Shown here in pieces: positions 29,910 through 38,511 of a DNA stretch of 64,000 nucleotides (its first letter is position 1; each line of letters opens with the position of its first letter). The translations under genes and the position numbers were made by a program. The notes below the pieces were generated by a model that was not told where the DNA came from, did no database searches, and saw nothing but the letters and a program-made list of their open reading frames with translations. Source of the stretch: [Bacillus] selenitireducens MLS10 (GTDB taxonomy: Bacteria > Bacillota > Bacilli > Bacillales > Salisediminibacteriaceae); NCBI RefSeq assembly GCF_000093085.1, contig NC_014219.1, positions 744,001 through 808,000 of the forward strand, in the 5' to 3' direction.

Positions 29910-30512
29910 TCAGGACGGCTCCATCCCGCCGATGATGATGCGCATCAGATTTTCTGTGATGTTCTCAATGCTCTCCTGAGAGCGGTCATCTCCAATGTTC
30001 ATATAAGACACATGCATGACGGTGTCTTCAATTTTCATGAAGAGCTCGACAAACCCGCCTGCGCCATAATGATACTGATACCAGGCAGTCTCACCGTCGA
30101 AGGCATACTGCAGGAATCCGTTCGCTTCGAGGTCCTGGATGTGGGCGTCGAAGTCCGGGCCGGGCCAGGAGTCAATGTGACTTTGCGTGAGATGCACTTT
30201 ATCTTCTTCACGTCTGTAAGGGCCGTACACATACAGATCCTCAGGCTCTTTCCCTTCAAAGTAATGTTGGGTGCTAATGACTTCCTCAACCCCTTTGCCG
30301 TATGTGGCCATGGCAATGGGCCCGGTGTCCTGCTCATAGATCCGTGCCATGAACAGATCATAATCGAGGAAGTCCGGCAGTGAATAGCTGAAGTTCAGCT
30401 CCTCGTCTTCGAAGATATCATTGTCCCTTGGGGGCGGTTCGTCTTCAAAGACGAACATCGTCAAGGCGACGATGCCGATAATCAGTCCGAATGCAATGAT
30501 GGAGTGTTTCAT
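29910..30512 (-). CDS. uncharacterised membrane-anchored protein
   Basis: 200 residues from the ATG at 30512; GGAAAGGA lies upstream. The first ~22 residues form a signal anchor (IIAFGLIIGIVALTMFVF), followed by an acidic Pro/Asp linker. The rest is probably extracytoplasmic, rich in aromatic and acidic residues, with no motif I recognise. No lipobox cysteine. It stands alone between two terminators. Confidence 0.65.
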   Translation of the reverse strand: MKHSIIAFGLIIGIVALTMFVFEDEPPPRDNDIFEDEELNFSYSLPDFLDYDLFMARIYEQDTGPIAMATYGKGVEEVISTQHYFEGKEPEDLYVYGPYRREEDKVHLTQSHIDSWPGPDFDAHIQDLEANGFLQYAFDGETAWYQYHYGAGGFVELFMKIEDTVMHVSYMNIGDDRSQESIENITENLMRIIIGGMEPS

Positions 30513-30587
30513 GCAAAATCCCAATCCTTTCCGCATACAAGTTGTTCCATTTTCTATAGTGTATCGTGTTCCATATAAAAATGAAAT

Positions 30588-30626
30588 CAAAAAAGGACCC
30601 CGAAGCAGGGATTATGCCTCGGGGTC
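30588..30626 (-). terminator. terminator of the 70-residue membrane protein gene
   Basis: On the minus strand GACCCCGA and TCGGGGTC form a stem followed by CTTTTTTG. Confidence 0.85.
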
Positions 30627-30655
30627 TATATGAGAAAATGGGAGAGGTAACGAAG

Positions 30656-30868
30656 TCAGAGTACGCGACTGCCTTTGATTACCTGAAGCCTGGGGCGTTT
30701 CGACTCAAAATGGGCGGCGACCATGCCGACACCGGCAAGGAAAAAGAGTGCCGCAGTAAAGCGGATCCCCGTTAACGCCGTCAGGTTTTCATGTGCGAAT
30801 GGATAGATGAAGATAATGACGGATGCACTGATAACAGCGACGATCATACCGATGACTTTGAGATTCAT
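30656..30868 (-). CDS. small two-segment membrane protein
   Basis: 70 residues with two hydrophobic segments (about 4-24 and 34-53) and a basic tail (ESKRPRLQVIKG). AAGGAGG lies nine bases before the ATG. A promoter with TTCACA and TATAAT is upstream and a strong terminator follows, so it is a monocistronic gene. No family recognised. Confidence 0.7.
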   Translation of the reverse strand: MNLKVIGMIVAVISASVIIFIYPFAHENLTALTGIRFTAALFFLAGVGMVAAHFESKRPRLQVIKGSRVL

Positions 30869-30920
30869 AGGGGATTCCTCCTTGGAATGTGAACGTTTTG
30901 TGAACGCTTTCTTAGTTAGT

Positions 30921-30948
30921 ATTATATACCACGTGAAAACATTGTGAA
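30921..30948 (-). promoter_or_regulatory. promoter of the 70-residue membrane protein gene
   Basis: On the minus strand TTCACA (30948-30943), 16 bases, TATAAT (30926-30921). Confidence 0.6.
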
Positions 30949-31132
30949 ACCCCTGTGAGCTGATTTTTTTGAAAAAAACGAAAAAAGCTGATTTATCAGT
31001 GCTTCGTGAATGTTGTCACGAAAAAGACGTTCGTCAATTCACAAACTCAGTGTGTTTTTGCATCTGAAGGATGAAACGATGGACAAACCGGTGTATAATA
31101 AAATGGACAACATACGTGGAGGGGTGTTTATC

Positions 31133-31711
31133 ATGCGAGAAGTGGATGTACTGATTATCGGCGGTGGCATTGCCGGATTGTCTGCGGCGGTCTATACCGG
31201 ACAGGCAGGCTTGAACACGGCCGTGTTTGATCAGGGGAAATCGCAGTTGAAGCCGATCAGTAAGGTGTACAACTATCCGGGCTTCCCTGAAGGAATTGAA
31301 GGAAAAGTACTGATCGGCAAAATCAGACAACAGGCCGCCGAGTTCGGTGCGAGCGTGGAGGATCTCGAAGTGACGGGTATCCGTCAGGCAGATGGAGGCT
31401 TCCGGGCCGTGACCGGTGACGGAGAAGAATGGCAGGCGCGCTACCTCATCGTTGCATCGAACCTGAATCTTCAGCCGCTGAACGATCTCGGTATCGATAC
31501 GGAAGTGAGTCCCGCAGTGCCAAGCGGCAAAATTTCCAGAGTGAAGGGCGGGTCTTGGAACGGTGAGACATCCGTTGAAGGTGCCTATGTGGCAGGACTT
31601 CTGTCCGGTGTGCCGACGCAAAGCATCATCGCCGCGGGTCAGGGCACGCAGGTGGCGATGGAAATCATCAGTAAGGAAAAAGGTAAAGCTCACGTGTGGC
31701 ATGACAATTAA
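31133..31711 (+). CDS. thioredoxin-reductase-like FAD protein lacking the NADPH domain
   Basis: 192 residues from ATG 31133 (GTGGAGGGG upstream). The N-terminal FAD fingerprint is DVLIIGGGIAGLSAAVYTG, followed by KPISKVYNYPGFPEGIEG, which resembles the thioredoxin-reductase FAD domain. The C-terminal FAD-binding helix is GAYVAGLLSGVPTQSIIAAGQG. The NADPH domain and the CxxC disulfide that normally lie between these parts are absent. It may use another electron source, or be a binding or assembly protein. Confidence 0.75.
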   Translation: MREVDVLIIGGGIAGLSAAVYTGQAGLNTAVFDQGKSQLKPISKVYNYPGFPEGIEGKVLIGKIRQQAAEFGASVEDLEVTGIRQADGGFRAVTGDGEEWQARYLIVASNLNLQPLNDLGIDTEVSPAVPSGKISRVKGGSWNGETSVEGAYVAGLLSGVPTQSIIAAGQGTQVAMEIISKEKGKAHVWHDN

Positions 31712-31733
31712 ACAGTATATGGAAGTAACTGAT

Positions 31734-31774
31734 AAAGATTGCAAAAATATTATAGATTTTTGCAATCTTTTTAT
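31734..31774 (+). terminator. terminator of the FAD protein gene
   Basis: AAAGATTGCAAAAAT (31734-31748) pairs with ATTTTTGCAATCTTT, followed by further T. Confidence 0.9.
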
Positions 31775-31820
31775 TGTGTTTCTGATTGTTGCGGGATTAT
31801 AATGAATCTAATCGGATAGC

Positions 31821-31863
31821 CCTTTCGCAGGTACTCACACGAGTCCGCAGAAAGGTTTTTTTA
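31821..31863 (+). terminator. second terminator-like hairpin before the ggt gene
   Basis: CCTTTC ... GGTACTC pairs with GAGTCC ... GAAAGG, then T7. A TATAAT at 31798-31803 lies just upstream, so a very short transcript or an attenuated leader is possible. Confidence 0.65.
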
Positions 31864-31929
31864 GACCTTATGTTTACATTTATAGACTATAATTAAAAAC
31901 ATTTACATTCAAAGGAGGTGGACAGCGCC

Positions 31930-33555
31930 ATGATGAACAGTGATCGTCCCGTTTCCGTTCAGGAAGGGAAATACGGCATGGTTTCCACCGCGTCGTCCCA
32001 GGCGACAGAAGCCGCCGTCCGTGTATTGAAAGAAGGAGGGAACGCCGTGGATGCGGCGGTTGCCGCAGCCTTTTGTCTTGGCGTATCCGAACCGCAGGCG
32101 TCCGGCATCGGCGGTCAGTCCATGGCTCTCGTCTATCTGAAGGAGCAGGATAAAATGTTTGCCCTTGACGGCTCGTCCCGGGCGCCGTTTTCCCTCCATC
32201 CGAAGAAAAATCCGAAGAAACCGATTAAATTCGGCCTGGCATCGTCCACCGTGCCGTCCACCGTGGCCACCCTTGGCTATTTGCAGGATTACTACGGGGC
32301 ACTGACCCTGAAGGATACCCTGGCCCCGTCGATTGAAACGGCGCGGGACGGGTTCCCGGTGACGAAGCTCATTGCGGATATGATCGAAAAAGAACGGGAT
32401 CACCTTGTCAAAGACCCGTCTATCGTAAAGAACTATTTCCATACGAAAAAAGCCCCGCTTAAGGAAGGGGACCTTCTCGTGCAGCCTGAGCTTGCCAAGA
32501 CGATGGAGCGCCTCGCCGAAGAGGGCTGGCAGGACTTCTATACAGGAGAGATCGGAGACGCGATCGTCCGGGACATGGCCAGGCGCGGCGGGATGATCAC
32601 CGACGTCGACATGCATCAGATTCCGCTGCCGGTCGAGCGGGAAATCCTTCACAGCACGTACCGCGGCCTCGATATTTATACGTATCCGCCGCCAGGGGCC
32701 GGACGGGTGCTTGTGCAGATCCTCAACACCCTTGAACAGTTTTCACCAGAAGACCTCGATCCGGATGAACCTCTCGGTGCCGTCATTCTCGCCCTCTCCT
32801 TCCGCTTTGCTTTGAACTACCGGAAGCGGATGCCGATGAGCCCGGATCATTATTTGCAGACGACAACCAATCTCCTCGTGGACAAAGGCTACGCCGAAGA
32901 GATTGCCAAGCGGATCCGGGGCATTTACGACCGGGCCCTCTCGGACACCTTCATTCCGCCGCCGACGTCAGGGGAGACGACGCATTTGTCCGTCGTTGAC
33001 AAAGGCGGCAACGCCTGCGGCATCACCCAGTCCATTGAACTCGTGTTCGGAAGCAAGACGATGGCCAAAGATCTCGGTTTCTTCTATAACAACTACATGA
33101 GCGCCTTTGAATACAAGGATCCCGCTCATCCGTATTATCTCCTCCCGGGCGGACGTCCTTGGAGCAGTGTGGCGCCGCTTTTGATCTTTGAGAAGAAGAA
33201 GCCCCGCTACCTCCTCGGGAGTCCCGGGAGTGCAAGAATCTCCACGGCCCTTGCCCAGGTGATTACCCGGCTCGTCGACAAAGGGGAAAGCCTTGAAGAC
33301 GCCATTGCCGCACCGCGTTTTCACGCGTCGGAAGAAGGGGATCTCTTAATTGAAAAACGCCGGTTCAAAGAGGAAACCCTCACGGCCCTTGAGCTGGCCG
33401 GCTTTGAAATGAAAAAACGGGGAGCATACAGCTTTTATCTCGGCTGTGTGCAAGGCGTTCAACTTCCAATCCGGTGGCGCGAGCCGTTCGTCGGTGTCGC
33501 CGATCCCAGACGGGACGGCACAGCCGAAGGACCGGATACTATAAAACAGGGGTGA
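31930..33555 (+). CDS. gamma-glutamyltransferase-like enzyme, cytoplasmic
   Basis: 541 residues from ATG 31930; AGGAGG lies at 31912. Ntn-hydrolase of the GGT family. The autoprocessing nucleophile is Thr350 in GETTHLSVVD. RPWSSVAPLLIF and LGSPGSARIST form the substrate-side motifs near residues 405-440, and the N-terminal ATEAAVRVLKEGGNAVDAAVA block is typical. There is no signal peptide, unlike secreted GGTs of glutathione or polyglutamate metabolism. It heads a three-gene set with an ATP-grasp/M20 fusion and an N-formylglutamate amidohydrolase-like gene. Substrate unknown; a gamma-glutamyl compound is likely. Confidence 0.85.
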   Translation: MMNSDRPVSVQEGKYGMVSTASSQATEAAVRVLKEGGNAVDAAVAAAFCLGVSEPQASGIGGQSMALVYLKEQDKMFALDGSSRAPFSLHPKKNPKKPIKFGLASSTVPSTVATLGYLQDYYGALTLKDTLAPSIETARDGFPVTKLIADMIEKERDHLVKDPSIVKNYFHTKKAPLKEGDLLVQPELAKTMERLAEEGWQDFYTGEIGDAIVRDMARRGGMITDVDMHQIPLPVEREILHSTYRGLDIYTYPPPGAGRVLVQILNTLEQFSPEDLDPDEPLGAVILALSFRFALNYRKRMPMSPDHYLQTTTNLLVDKGYAEEIAKRIRGIYDRALSDTFIPPPTSGETTHLSVVDKGGNACGITQSIELVFGSKTMAKDLGFFYNNYMSAFEYKDPAHPYYLLPGGRPWSSVAPLLIFEKKKPRYLLGSPGSARISTALAQVITRLVDKGESLEDAIAAPRFHASEEGDLLIEKRRFKEETLTALELAGFEMKKRGAYSFYLGCVQGVQLPIRWREPFVGVADPRRDGTAEGPDTIKQG

Positions 33556-33559
33556 TCAG

Positions 33560-35704
33560 GTGAAAATTGCAATCGTGTATAACCGTGAAAGTCAGGCAGT
33601 CATCAATTTGTTCGGGACACCGAACCGGGAGAAATACGGTCTGGAGACCATTAAGAAAATCAAAGACGGCCTGCAAAGCCTCGGTCATCAGGTCAAGACC
33701 TTTGAAGGGGACAAAAACATCATCGCGAAGCTCGAGGAATTCATGCCGTCGGTTATTTCCGGTGAGCGACCGGGACTGGTCTTCAACCTGAGCTACGGCA
33801 TTCAGGGAAAGGGCCGCTACATGCACGTGCCGGGTATCCTTGAGATGATCGGTGTCCCTTACGTCGGAAGCGGACCGGAAACCCACGCCCTCGCCCTCGA
33901 CAAGGTCGTCACGAAGATGATCCTCCTGCAAAAGGGGCTTCCGACACCGAGGTTTGCCGAGCTTGAGAAGCCGGATTCCCCGATCACCGCCGAGTTGACG
34001 TATCCGCTCATCGTCAAGCCGAAGAACGAGGCCGTGTCATTCGGTCTGAAAATTGTGCATAACGAAGAGGAGCTTCGGGACGGGGTCAAGACGATTTATG
34101 ACACCTTTCAGTCCCCGACGCTCGTGGAAGAATACATCGAAGGCCGGGAAGTGAACGTCGGCCTTCTCGGGAACAACCCGGTGGAAGCCTTGCCGCCGGT
34201 GGAACTCGTCTTCGGGGACGGCCCGCAGATCTTCACATATGAAGACAAGACGAGCGGTCAGGGGAGCCGTGTGCAGAAAGTCTGCCCGGCACCGCTTGAT
34301 GACGAGCTGATGGAAAAAGTCAAACAGCTTGCCATTGATACGTTCCATGCCCTGAACTGCTTTGACACCGCCCGGGTCGATTTCCGGATCGACAAGAACG
34401 GCAATCCGTATATTCTTGAGGTCAATTCCATGGCCTCACTCGGAGCGGACGGTTCGTTTGTCTATGCCGCCCAGACGCTCGGCATGAGCTATGCGGAGAT
34501 TATGAACCGCATCGTTGAGGTGACGAGTGAACGGTACTTCGGTCCGCAGTTCGTCATCACCGCCGATGAGTCGGGAGAGAAAAAAGGCATGGATCTCTTT
34601 GAGACCATTACGAAGAACCGCTCCCGCCTCGAGAAGGATCTCAAAATGTGGACGAACATGTCGAGCCGCACGGAAGACGCCGTCGGACTGAGTGCGGTCC
34701 GAAAGAAAGTTACAGAGCGCTGCACGAAGCTCGGTCTTCAGCTGAACAACGACTTTACGAACGGCCGCTCCGCCTGGACGTGGGAGACGAGGAAAGGCTT
34801 TGAAGGCGGGACGCTTCTCGTTGTCCCGATCGATGTCCCGGGAAACCGCACCGGCTACCCGGTGCCGTACCGCACTGAACAGGAGTGGGTGTACGGGGAA
34901 GGCGTGGCATCAAGCCGCGGCGGACTGACAACACTCATGCACGCCCTGGCGGCCCTGAAAGAGACGAAAAAGCTCCAGTCGAAAAAAATCGGCGTCTTCT
35001 TCTATGCCGATGAAGGGCGGGGCATGCGATACAGCACCCCGATGTTTGAGAAAGCGGCGGAGAAGGCAGGTGAAGTCATCGTGCTGCAGCCTGGCTTCAC
35101 GGATGGCAAGATCGTCGATCAGCGCCGCGGCTTCAAGCAGTTTAACGTCATCGTCGAAGGGGACCCGGTCCGTATGGGCAAATCGACGAAAGAACAGGAC
35201 GTTCTCAGCTATTTCGTCAAACAGGCCGATGACCTGCAGTCGCTGTCAAACCGTCGGAAAAAGCTCGCCGTTGCCGTGCAGGACGTGAAAAGCGAACGCT
35301 ACAGTGTCCTCATGCCGCACCGGGTGAACGCAACGTTCTCTATTACGTACCTCGATCAGGATCTGGCAAAAGACGCGGAGAAAAAGCTTCGGGAAGCCTT
35401 TAAAAATAATGGTTCATCGATTCGCACGTATGTCGAAGAAATTGTCGACCGTAAGCCGATGACGAAAAAGAAACAGCATCCGCTCCGGGACCGGCTAGAA
35501 GCACTCAGTGAAGCCTGGAATATCCCGTTCGGTACAGAATCAAGCTTGTTGCCGAGCGCCGCGGGGGCGGTTCCCGCGAAAATTCCGGCTGTCTGCGGTT
35601 TCGCCCCGGCAAGCAAGGATCTGTTTACACCGAATGAAGCGCTGCACCGCCGCGAACTCGCCCAGCGTACGTTGCTTTTGGCCCTTTACCTTGAAGGAGA
35701 GTGA
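33560..35704 (+). CDS. ATP-grasp ligase fused to a degenerate M20 peptidase domain
   Basis: 714 residues from GTG 33560 (AGGGGTGAT upstream), four bases after the ggt stop. Residues ~1-340 resemble D-Ala-D-Ala ligase: DKVVTKMILLQKGLPTP, PLIVKPKNE, LVEEYIEGREVNVG and the metal-binding ARVDFRIDKNGNPYILEVNS. Residues ~350-700 have the M20 order, but the metal ligands are replaced: H-x-D reads PID, the Asp of DMKGG reads SSRGG, DEE reads DEG, the later Glu reads LQPG and the substrate His region reads RMG. The C-terminal half is therefore predicted inactive as a peptidase. Likely an amino-acid ligase with a binding domain; product unknown. Confidence 0.75.
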   Translation: MKIAIVYNRESQAVINLFGTPNREKYGLETIKKIKDGLQSLGHQVKTFEGDKNIIAKLEEFMPSVISGERPGLVFNLSYGIQGKGRYMHVPGILEMIGVPYVGSGPETHALALDKVVTKMILLQKGLPTPRFAELEKPDSPITAELTYPLIVKPKNEAVSFGLKIVHNEEELRDGVKTIYDTFQSPTLVEEYIEGREVNVGLLGNNPVEALPPVELVFGDGPQIFTYEDKTSGQGSRVQKVCPAPLDDELMEKVKQLAIDTFHALNCFDTARVDFRIDKNGNPYILEVNSMASLGADGSFVYAAQTLGMSYAEIMNRIVEVTSERYFGPQFVITADESGEKKGMDLFETITKNRSRLEKDLKMWTNMSSRTEDAVGLSAVRKKVTERCTKLGLQLNNDFTNGRSAWTWETRKGFEGGTLLVVPIDVPGNRTGYPVPYRTEQEWVYGEGVASSRGGLTTLMHALAALKETKKLQSKKIGVFFYADEGRGMRYSTPMFEKAAEKAGEVIVLQPGFTDGKIVDQRRGFKQFNVIVEGDPVRMGKSTKEQDVLSYFVKQADDLQSLSNRRKKLAVAVQDVKSERYSVLMPHRVNATFSITYLDQDLAKDAEKKLREAFKNNGSSIRTYVEEIVDRKPMTKKKQHPLRDRLEALSEAWNIPFGTESSLLPSAAGAVPAKIPAVCGFAPASKDLFTPNEALHRRELAQRTLLLALYLEGE

Positions 35705-35709
35705 TCAAG

Positions 35710-36582
35710 ATGAACAAAGACAAGCTGCCCATCGTCCTGTCTGTGCCCCATGGCGGCACCGTGATTCCCGCACCGTTCAAAGACAGGCTTCTCCTTGATG
35801 AACAGGCTGTTCTGCGGGACAGTGACACATGGACCCGGGAGATCTTTGATCTGAAAGACCGGGTGGCGGCGTTCATTGATACGGATATCTCCCGACTCGT
35901 CGTTGACTTGAACCGGGAAAAAGGCGACACCCCGCCCGGGAATCCCGACGGCATCGTTAAAACCCTTTCCGTGAATGAAGAACAGGTCTGGAGAGAGGCG
36001 GACGGTCTGACGGAAGCGGAGACCGCCCACGTCATCGGTGCCTACTACGATCCATACCACGAGCGGGTTACGGAGGCCTCGCAAATGCCGGGACTCGTAC
36101 TGGGGATCGACGGACATTCGATGCTCGACATCGGGCCGGTTAAAGGGACTCATCTTTGGGAGCAACGGCCGCTGTTTTGCATCGGGAACCGCGGTTCGGA
36201 GTCCGGTGAGTTTGTCAACGAACCGATCACGGCTCCCGTGGAGATGATGCAGACGTTCAAACGCCTCTTGCAGGAGCATTTCGGCCCCCTTGTCGAGGCG
36301 TGGATCGGGGATCACGGCCAAACGCCGTTTGTGACCATGAACCAGCCTTTTTCCGGAGGATACATGACCCGGAAACACGGCGCAGCGGGCCCGATCCCGT
36401 GGATTCAGCTCGAGATCAACCGCAGACTCTATCTGCCACAGACCCATGAAGGCCCGCTCGTTCTTGATGAGGAACAGGAGGCACGGCTGAAGGCGATTAA
36501 TGAGACGCTCGCAGCCGTCTTCGAAGCGCTGATTGAAGAGACGGTAACCGTCACAACAACTGCGGAAGCGGATATTTCGTAA
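35710..36582 (+). CDS. N-formylglutamate amidohydrolase-like enzyme
   Basis: 290 residues from ATG 35710; AAGGAGAG ends ten bases upstream, which disfavours GTG 35701. The family pattern is clear: SVPHGGTVIP near the N-terminus (metal His), DTDISRLVVDLNR, then LGIDGHSM and a C-terminal IPWIQLEINRRLYL. HutG releases formate from N-formylglutamate in histidine breakdown, but no hut gene is nearby. As third gene of the ggt/ligase set it may instead hydrolyse a glutamate amide made or used by its neighbours. A strong terminator follows. Confidence 0.85.
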   Translation: MNKDKLPIVLSVPHGGTVIPAPFKDRLLLDEQAVLRDSDTWTREIFDLKDRVAAFIDTDISRLVVDLNREKGDTPPGNPDGIVKTLSVNEEQVWREADGLTEAETAHVIGAYYDPYHERVTEASQMPGLVLGIDGHSMLDIGPVKGTHLWEQRPLFCIGNRGSESGEFVNEPITAPVEMMQTFKRLLQEHFGPLVEAWIGDHGQTPFVTMNQPFSGGYMTRKHGAAGPIPWIQLEINRRLYLPQTHEGPLVLDEEQEARLKAINETLAAVFEALIEETVTVTTTAEADIS

Positions 36583-36610
36583 ATACAGGATGGCACGATT
36601 TCACCAAATT

Positions 36611-36666
36611 AAACAGCACAGGCAGAGTCGCTCATGACTGAGCTTCCGGGCCTGTGCTGTTTTTTT
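36611..36666 (+). terminator. terminator of the ggt/ligase operon
   Basis: AAACAGCACAGGC (36611-36623) pairs with GCCTGTGCTGTTT, continuing into T7. Confidence 0.95.
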
Positions 36667-36744
36667 GTATGGACAGAAAGGGGCATTCGCTATACAGTAA
36701 AATCAGATGATGGTCACGGGCAGGAAAAGAAGGGGGTGGACCGG

Positions 36745-38511
36745 GTGGAACTGTTTGTCATTATGCTTGAGCGTCTGGGGATTATTGTCATGGTTGCGTT
36801 TATTATGACGCGGATCCCTATTTTCAGAAGGGTCGTGGACGACCGGAGCGTGACGTTCTCACAAAAGGTCAGTGTCACACTGTTGTTCGGTTTCTTTGGC
36901 ATTATCGGCACGTATACAGGTGTGGTGGTCTCGACGGGCCAGGCGAGCTATATGATGTGGCTCAGTGAACTGGCTGAAGATGAAGCGATTGTCAATGCCA
37001 GGGTAATTGGGATTGTGGTAGCCGGTCTTCACGGAGGCTGGAAAGTCGGGCTCGGTGCAGGGGTAATCGCAGGCGGGCACCGTTTTTTACTCGGCGGCTT
37101 CACAGGATTTGCCTGCGGACTGTCCGCCATTATTGCGGGTCTCCTTGCCGGGTTTGCCCACCGCTATGTGGACAAAGGGAAAAATATCTCACTCGGAGTC
37201 ACTTTTTTTGTCGGTGCGCTCAGTGAAACGATCCAAATGGGGATTATTCTGCTTGTGGCAAGACCGTATGAACAGGCCTTTGCCCTGGTGGAAATGATCG
37301 GGCTGCCGATGATCCTGGCCAACGGAGTCGGGGCTGCGGTATTCGTCCTCATCATCCGCAGCGTGATCCGCGAAGAGGAAAAACTCGCAGCGGTGCAGTC
37401 AGGGCGCGCCCTCAGTATCGCAGAAGACACGATCTCCTTTATGAGACAGGGTCTCACGACGGCTTCTGCGGGGCAAACGTGTCAGATCTTACTGAAAGAG
37501 GTGGGGGCTTCGGCGGTTTCGATGACGGACCGGGAACGGATTCTTGCCTACTACGGAAAAGGTGTGGATATCTATCAGGCCGGCGGGCCCATCCGCACAG
37601 AAGCAACCAGGCAAGTGCTGAATCAGGGCGAGCCCTATATCGGGACCCAAAACCGGCAGGACCAGACCGAAAACCTGTATCCGGACATTCACGCAGCCAT
37701 GATCGTCCCGTTGATGGAGAAAGACAGCGTGATCGGGACGCTGAAGTTTTATTTTCCCACCGAAAAAGAAATCACCCCGTTAAAACGGGAGCTGATTCTC
37801 GGTCTCTCGAGACTGTTAAGCAATCAGCTTGAGCTGGCCAGGGTGGAAGAACTCAGGCATCTGGCACAGGAAACCGAGGTCAAGGCCCTGCAGGCGCAGG
37901 TCAGTCCCCATTTTTTGTTTAATGCGCTGAACCTGATCGTGTCAATGATCAGGACGGATCCGGAGCGCGCGAGAAAGCTGTTGCTGTCTTTGTCTCACTT
38001 TTTCAGACAGAATCTTGCCGGGACCAATCAGACCTGGTCAACCCTCGGACAGGAGCTGAAGCAGATTGAGTCATACCTTGAAATTCAGGAAGCGAGGTTC
38101 CAAGGCGAGCTGAACGTCCGCTGGGAAGTTGATGACACGCTGTTGAACTGGCAGATCCCGACGCTCACGATGCAACCGCTGATTGAGAATGCGATCAAAC
38201 ATGGCCGAAAGGCGGCGAGGGAACCGCTGGACGTCACAGTCAGGATTGAGCGGGTAGCCGAGTCTGTCCGGGTCACGATCTGGAACAACGGCAGGGCAAT
38301 TCCCCATGAACGCCTCGCTCTTTTGGCAAAGGGTCCTGTTCACTCCGAGGAAGGGGCGGGGATCGGCCTGTATAATGTGCACAAACGGTTGACGGAGATG
38401 CGGGTGTCTGAAGCAGGACTCAGCATCAGGAGTGATGACCAGGCGGGAACGAGTATCTCGTTTCTGCTGCACAGAATCAATCAGACAGAACGAAAGGAGG
38501 GATCAGGATGA
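36745..38511 (+). CDS. LytS/BtsS-type sensor histidine kinase
   Basis: 588 residues from GTG 36745 (AGGGGGTGG upstream); longer frames begin inside the terminator. About six membrane segments of the 5TM-5TMR_LYT type fill residues 1-175. A GAF-like domain (about 210-345) follows, then the His_kinase block with LQAQVSPHFLFNALNLIVSM, where the His is phosphorylated, and HATPase motifs NAIKHG and GAGIGLYNVHKRL. It overlaps its response regulator by four bases. LytS-type sensors respond to pyruvate or membrane state; the downstream CstA transporter favours pyruvate. Confidence 0.92.
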   Translation: MELFVIMLERLGIIVMVAFIMTRIPIFRRVVDDRSVTFSQKVSVTLLFGFFGIIGTYTGVVVSTGQASYMMWLSELAEDEAIVNARVIGIVVAGLHGGWKVGLGAGVIAGGHRFLLGGFTGFACGLSAIIAGLLAGFAHRYVDKGKNISLGVTFFVGALSETIQMGIILLVARPYEQAFALVEMIGLPMILANGVGAAVFVLIIRSVIREEEKLAAVQSGRALSIAEDTISFMRQGLTTASAGQTCQILLKEVGASAVSMTDRERILAYYGKGVDIYQAGGPIRTEATRQVLNQGEPYIGTQNRQDQTENLYPDIHAAMIVPLMEKDSVIGTLKFYFPTEKEITPLKRELILGLSRLLSNQLELARVEELRHLAQETEVKALQAQVSPHFLFNALNLIVSMIRTDPERARKLLLSLSHFFRQNLAGTNQTWSTLGQELKQIESYLEIQEARFQGELNVRWEVDDTLLNWQIPTLTMQPLIENAIKHGRKAAREPLDVTVRIERVAESVRVTIWNNGRAIPHERLALLAKGPVHSEEGAGIGLYNVHKRLTEMRVSEAGLSIRSDDQAGTSISFLLHRINQTERKEGSG

